Assembly (NCBI RefSeq): GCF_021018895.1
Contig: NC_079364.1
Location: 9,486,401-9,550,400, forward strand
Direction: 5' to 3'
DNA from: Seriola aureovittata
Taxonomy: Eukaryota > Chordata > Actinopteri > Carangiformes > Carangidae
Length of the DNA: 64,000 nucleotides
This document shows, one piece after another, positions 63,101 to 64,000 of the stretch. The position numbers and the translations under genes are program-made. Each line of letters opens with the position of its first letter. The stretch's first letter is position 1. The notes below the pieces were generated by a model. That model did not search any database and had not been told where the DNA came from. It worked only from the letters and a program-made list of their open reading frames with translations.

Positions 63101-63952
63101 ATTACACAGTTTCAGTTCAAATTCTATGTACAATATCTCAAGCAAATAAATAAATGCTATGATTGACAAACTTTTAAAGCAAAACATGTTACAGAGTACA
63201 TAAAGCTGATGTGGTCCTTTATTTTGATCCAGCAGTCAAAAACTTTGACGGTATATGTTCATGTTCACTGTAATTTTAGCACTGTTAGTGGACTCCAGTA
63301 AACTAATCACATCACTCCTTCATTTCAGGACAGTGACGGAGACAAAAGTGACGACTTGGTAGTGGATGTTTCCAATGAGGTAAGACTGCGTTAGAACGGA
63401 GCTGCTCAGTCACATTCCAGTGTGAACGCTGCATAGAATCTAAACACAGCTCTCTTTTGTCTTTGTTGGTAGAAGCCTCTACACTTTTTTACATTGTTGC
63501 CAAAAAACTCTGTCACAATATTGGTTGTGTGTGCCATGAGTGTGTGCTTACTTGCTGTATATCTTTTGCCACTCATGCAGAAAGTAAGACAAAGAATACA
63601 AAGAGAAAAAGGGAGTGACAGGTGAATGAAAAGTGTGTGTGTGTGTGTGTGAAGGAGACTACGAGCACGCATGAGTATATTTATCTGTGTTTGTACATGA
63701 GGCCCCAGTTTGTTTGACCTACATGTACATGCCAGTGGCTTTCCTCTGGTCTGTTTGCTCAGTCTTTCTTTCTGTCTGTCTCGTTTAACGCTGTAGGATC
63801 CAGCCACCCCTCGAGTCAGCCCGGCTCACTCTCCTCCAGAAAATGGCCTGGATAAATCACGAGTCCTGAAGAAGGATGCTGCCCCCAATAGCCCTGCCTC
63901 TGTCGCCTCCTCGGGCAGCACACCATCCTCCAAAGCAAAGGACCACGCCCAT
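42102..63952 (+). CDS. tle3: TLE3-type Groucho co-repressor, N-terminal part (11 coding exons, gene continues past the window)
   Basis: This is the 5' part of a transducin-like enhancer of split gene. The spliced coding exons are 42102-42125, 42747-42847, 43098-43161, 45222-45266, 51915-51977, 52736-52810, 58607-58811, 59600-59616, 62466-62588, 63329-63379 and 63797-63952. They total 924 nt, or 308 codons, with all phases agreeing and every intron GT-AG. Family knowledge: TLE proteins do not bind DNA themselves; they are nuclear tetramers recruited by TCF/LEF, HES, RUNX and EH1/WRPW proteins, and they repress transcription partly through histone deacetylases. Visible here are the Q domain (about residues 1-124), GP (125-198), CcN (199-256) and the beginning of SP (257-308). 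Human TLE3 is about 770 residues, so roughly 40% is present. [27 protein letters not shown] and [17 protein letters not shown] fit TLE3 rather than TLE1 or TLE4, which have LSSAL and DPSSPR. I cannot tell tle3a from tle3b. No frameshift or premature stop is seen. Confidence 0.95.
42538..42558. repeat. C21 homopolymer in tle3 intron 1
   Basis: Twenty-one consecutive C between GTGACA and ATGTCATTG, 189 bp before exon 2. The minus strand is a G tract able to form a quadruplex. Confidence 0.9.
42747..42847 (+). CDS. tle3: tle3 coding exon 2 (Q domain, first helix)
   Basis: It encodes residues 9-41 plus two bases of codon 42, beginning [12 protein letters not shown] and containing [19 protein letters not shown]. 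Family knowledge: this starts the first amphipathic helix of the Q domain, which mediates tetramerisation and TCF/LEF contact. The acceptor is TTTCAG and the donor is AG|GTAATG. The exon is 101 bp and ends in phase 2. The upstream intron of 621 bp carries a C21 homopolymer about 190 bp before the acceptor. Confidence 0.95.
43098..43161 (+). CDS. tle3: tle3 coding exon 3 (Q domain)
   Basis: It completes the split serine codon and reads [21 protein letters not shown], residues 42-63 in part. The heptad-like spacing of leucine, tyrosine and methionine fits the Q-domain coiled-coil helix. A CTTTTCTCTTCTTGAAG acceptor precedes it and ATG|GTAAGA follows. Its 64 bp with phase 2 in and phase 0 out match the preceding exon exactly. 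Confidence 0.95.
43454..43487. repeat. (CCCCA)n tract, minus-strand G-quadruplex candidate
   Basis: Six or more C4-C6 runs separated by A or G in tle3 intron 3. On the non-coding strand this gives closely spaced G runs, a strong quadruplex pattern. Confidence 0.85.
43858..44165 (+). repeat. MITE-like family E copy in tle3 intron 3
   Basis: Landmarks are ATTAGTTGATTAGTCAATAG, GCTGTTTCCAGCTTCTAAAA, TTGTAAACTAAACATGTTTG and GGACAAAGCCAAGCAATTTG, the last parts in the same order as the copies at 55.0 and 57.9 kb. Non-coding. Confidence 0.65.
45222..45266 (+). CDS. tle3: tle3 coding exon 4 (Q domain)
   Basis: This 45-bp symmetrical exon encodes [15 protein letters not shown] (residues 64-78), essentially invariant across TLE/Groucho proteins as I know them. 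The acceptor is CTGTTTCACAG and the donor CAG|GTATGT. It follows an intron of 2,060 bp and precedes the largest intron in the window (6,648 bp). Confidence 0.95.
46226..46545. repeat. MITE-like family E copy in tle3 intron 4
   Basis: It begins GTAGCTCTGTAACAATTAGT and ends GAAAATGTTAGTTGCAACCC, so both degenerate termini are visible. The interior is AT-rich and contains a short AAT repeat (46,256-46,271). Confidence 0.5.
48120..48300. promoter_or_regulatory. candidate intronic regulatory block in tle3 intron 4
   Basis: Contains GGGGTAATTTGTTTTGACAG, GGAGGTAATCACCCTCGCTT, GATTTTAATTAGCGCAGCTC and ATTAGGCTGCC, several TAAT cores in unique, non-repetitive sequence. Function is inferred only. 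Confidence 0.25.
50556..50572. repeat. C17 homopolymer in tle3 intron 4
   Basis: Seventeen consecutive C at the end of a CT-rich stretch (50,520-50,580), next to the motif-rich block that follows. Confidence 0.9.
50580..50760. promoter_or_regulatory. candidate conserved intronic element in tle3 intron 4
   Basis: A repeat-free, mixed-composition block with CTCATTAATTTCCCGTGCCG, GATCAGATCGACAGGCC, ATTCAATTTAATGACCTG, CCTAATATGATTTTACAGG and AATTTACATAACGATCAGCC. This density of homeodomain-type and octamer-like motifs with no low complexity resembles vertebrate conserved enhancers. Conservation cannot be tested here. Confidence 0.35.
51915..51977 (+). CDS. tle3: tle3 coding exon 5 (Q domain, second helix)
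   Basis: This 63-bp exon encodes [20 protein letters not shown] plus E (residues 79-99). The leucine- and isoleucine-rich stretch matches the second Q-domain helix, which forms the tetramer interface in the family. The acceptor CTTCTCCTACAG and donor GAG|GTGAGT are strong. Mammalian TLE3, as I remember it, has threonine where this fish has alanine in RLNAIL, a mild substitution. Confidence 0.95.
52736..52810 (+). CDS. tle3: tle3 coding exon 6 (end of Q domain)
   Basis: This 75-bp exon encodes [20 protein letters not shown] followed by NAIIG (residues 100-124), the C-terminal end of the Q domain. The short form uses the donor GGG|GTACGT at 52811. A second in-frame donor 30 bp downstream at 52841 would extend the exon by ten codons; that extension has its own entry. 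The acceptor is GTGTCCGGCAG. Confidence 0.95.
52811..52840 (+). CDS. tle3: alternative 3' extension of tle3 exon 6 ([10 protein letters not shown])
   Basis: Reading through the first donor gives ten in-frame codons, [10 protein letters not shown], before a second GT at 52841 (ACT|GTGTGT). I recall the same peptide between NAIIG and QQQLQAQ in long isoforms of vertebrate TLE3/TLE4, so this is most likely a real alternative 5' splice site. Both forms enter exon 7 in phase 0. The first donor is the stronger match to consensus. The insert sits at the Q/GP junction, so it would lengthen a linker rather than alter the tetramer core. Confidence 0.75.
54350..54565. promoter_or_regulatory. candidate intronic regulatory block in tle3 intron 6
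   Basis: Unique sequence with TTTTGATTAGCCC, GGTCAAGTCTAATGAG, CGAAATTCGATTAAGG and AAGGTAATTACGGCC. It ends at a double T-rich tract (54,571-54,600). It resembles a conserved non-coding element by eye. Confidence 0.3.
54995..55265 (+). repeat. MITE-like family E copy in tle3 intron 6
   Basis: GCTGATTCCAGCTTCTGGAT, ATTGTAAATTAAATATTTTTG and AATAAAGCAAGCAATGGGAA correspond to the family's middle part, and it ends AATGTTGCAACCCTAATT, the probable terminus. Confidence 0.65.
56038..56112. repeat. MITE-like family E, terminal fragment in tle3 intron 6
   Basis: CACTAATCGATCAATCAAGAA and CATTAGTTACAGCCCTATTT look like the family's ends brought together by a large internal deletion. It ends about 50 bp before the candidate cassette exon. 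Confidence 0.5.
56167..56205 (+). CDS. candidate 39-nt cassette exon in tle3 intron 6
   Basis: A long pyrimidine tract (56,145-56,160) and CCAG precede 13 open codons, [13 protein letters not shown], followed by ATG|GTCAGT, a good donor. The piece is 39 bp with phase 0 at both ends, so it can be inserted between exon 6 and exon 7 without changing frame. Like exon 7, it begins with three CAG codons after the acceptor. I do not recognise the peptide from a known TLE isoform. It could be a lineage-specific or tissue-specific exon, or a chance match to splice consensus. Confidence 0.35.
57890..58192 (+). repeat. MITE-like family E copy in tle3 intron 6
   Basis: TAGTGCTGGATAGTATTAGT, TGATGGTTTCCTGCTTTTCT, ATTGTAAATTGAATACATTT and GGTCAAACAAAACCAGATAT follow the order of the other copies; it ends near AATGTTGCAGG. 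Confidence 0.6.
58607..58811 (+). CDS. tle3: tle3 coding exon 7 (GP region)
   Basis: This 205-bp exon encodes residues 125-192 plus one base. It opens with [20 protein letters not shown], then a proline/glycine-rich [34 protein letters not shown] and [10 protein letters not shown]. Family knowledge: the GP region recruits histone deacetylase. GALGSQAHL and KDEKNHH are TLE3-like. The acceptor is embedded in a CAG run (TTACAG followed by CAGCAGCAG), so alternative NAGNAG splicing could drop one to three glutamines. The donor is CGAG|GTGAGG, phase 1. Confidence 0.95.
59600..59616 (+). CDS. tle3: tle3 coding exon 8 (17-nt microexon, ERESST)
   Basis: Only 17 bp. Joined to the last G of exon 7 it encodes E-R-E-S-S-T (residues 193-198), matching the RERESS motif of TLE3 just before NNSVSPS. 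The acceptor is CTCTGAAAG and the donor ACG|GTACGT. The phases (1 in, 0 out) are exactly what exons 7 and 9 need. Skipping it would break the reading frame, so it should be constitutive. It is too short to be found by open-frame scanning. Confidence 0.88.
59617..62465 (+). other. tle3: tle3 intron 8, with a pyrimidine-rich stop-poor stretch
   Basis: 2,849 bp. From 59,920 to 61,420 the + strand is C/T-rich, which depletes stop codons and creates a 297-codon open frame (60,673-61,566) without ATG start, domain or splice support. I see no gene inside. Confidence 0.8.
62466..62588 (+). CDS. tle3: tle3 coding exon 9 (CcN region with nuclear localisation motif)
   Basis: This 123-bp symmetrical exon encodes 41 residues (199-239): [20 protein letters not shown], then [20 protein letters not shown] and Y. 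The KKRKVDDKD segment is the basic nuclear-localisation motif followed by an acidic stretch. SPS and nearby serines are candidate proline-directed kinase sites; in the family the CcN region carries cdc2 and CK2 sites. The acceptor is TTGGCAG and the donor TAT|GTGAGT. Confidence 0.95.
63329..63379 (+). CDS. tle3: tle3 coding exon 10 (acidic CK2 motif)
   Basis: This 51-bp symmetrical exon encodes [17 protein letters not shown] (residues 240-256), the end of the CcN region and among its most conserved parts. The SDGD and SDDL serines followed by acidic residues fit casein kinase 2 sites. TLE1/TLE4 have an extra N (SDDNLVV) that is absent here, as in TLE3. The acceptor is CATTTCAG and the donor GAG|GTAAGA. 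Confidence 0.95.
63797..63952 (+). CDS. tle3: tle3 coding exon 11 (start of SP region)
   Basis: This 156-bp symmetrical exon encodes 52 residues (257-308) that begin [20 protein letters not shown] and end SSKAKDHAH. It is rich in serine and proline with several SP/TP sites, as expected for the SP region that separates the CcN region from the WD40 propeller. The acceptor is ACGCTGTAG and the donor CAT|GTGAGT. Only 48 bp of the following intron are inside the window. Confidence 0.95.
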
Positions 63953-64000
63953 GTGAGTGTGAGGGACACATTGAAAGACTACAGAGATGATGGAATAAGG

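Noticed and set aside
42102..63952. Assignment to TLE1, TLE2 or TLE4
   Set aside because: SDDLVV without the extra [10 protein letters not shown], and [17 protein letters not shown] agree with TLE3, not with TLE1/4 as remembered; TLE2 is more diverged in GP and CcN.
1..64000. CRISPR array, phage, operon or other prokaryotic system
   Set aside because: Repeats are irregular microsatellites and eukaryotic interspersed elements; genes are intron-split and no prokaryotic features are present.

Overview
The window looks like nuclear DNA from a ray-finned fish, probably a percomorph. It is AT-leaning, full of (TG)n/(CA)n tracts, and contains several diverged interspersed repeats of kinds I recognise from percomorph genomes. 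The one gene I can support is split by GT-AG introns and encodes a vertebrate Groucho/TLE co-repressor. There is no sign of bacterial operons, phage, CRISPR or rRNA.

Layout. Bases 1 to about 40,780 contain no gene I can support. This stretch is intergenic or distal upstream DNA with simple repeats, old transposon-like fragments (among them a tRNA-type SINE on the minus strand near 39.2-39.5 kb), a 70-bp perfect palindrome at 18,446-18,515, and several quiet, homeobox-motif-rich blocks that could be regulatory. One block (26,859-27,008) is an unidentified exon-like open frame. From about 40.8 to 42.1 kb the DNA becomes richer in GC and CpG, with CCAAT boxes and a CACGTG palindrome; I read this as the promoter and 5' leader.

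The gene. Coding sequence starts at 42,102. Eleven coding exons follow on the + strand up to 63,952, and the window ends just inside the next intron. Together they encode the first 308 residues of a TLE protein: the Q tetramerisation domain, the GP region, the CcN region with a KKRK nuclear-localisation motif and acidic SDGDKSDD motif, and the start of the SP region. Paralogue-specific wording ([44 protein letters not shown]) points to tle3. I cannot decide between the teleost copies tle3a and tle3b. The remaining SP region and the WD40 propeller must lie downstream.

Main points of interest: an in-frame alternative donor after exon 6 adding [10 protein letters not shown]; a possible unlisted 39-nt cassette exon in intron 6 ([13 protein letters not shown]); a 17-nt microexon; tandem CAG acceptors; the perfect palindrome; a perfect DR1 nuclear-receptor motif 4 kb upstream; and about eight copies of one MITE-like repeat, most of them inside the gene's introns. 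I found no convincing novel multi-gene system.
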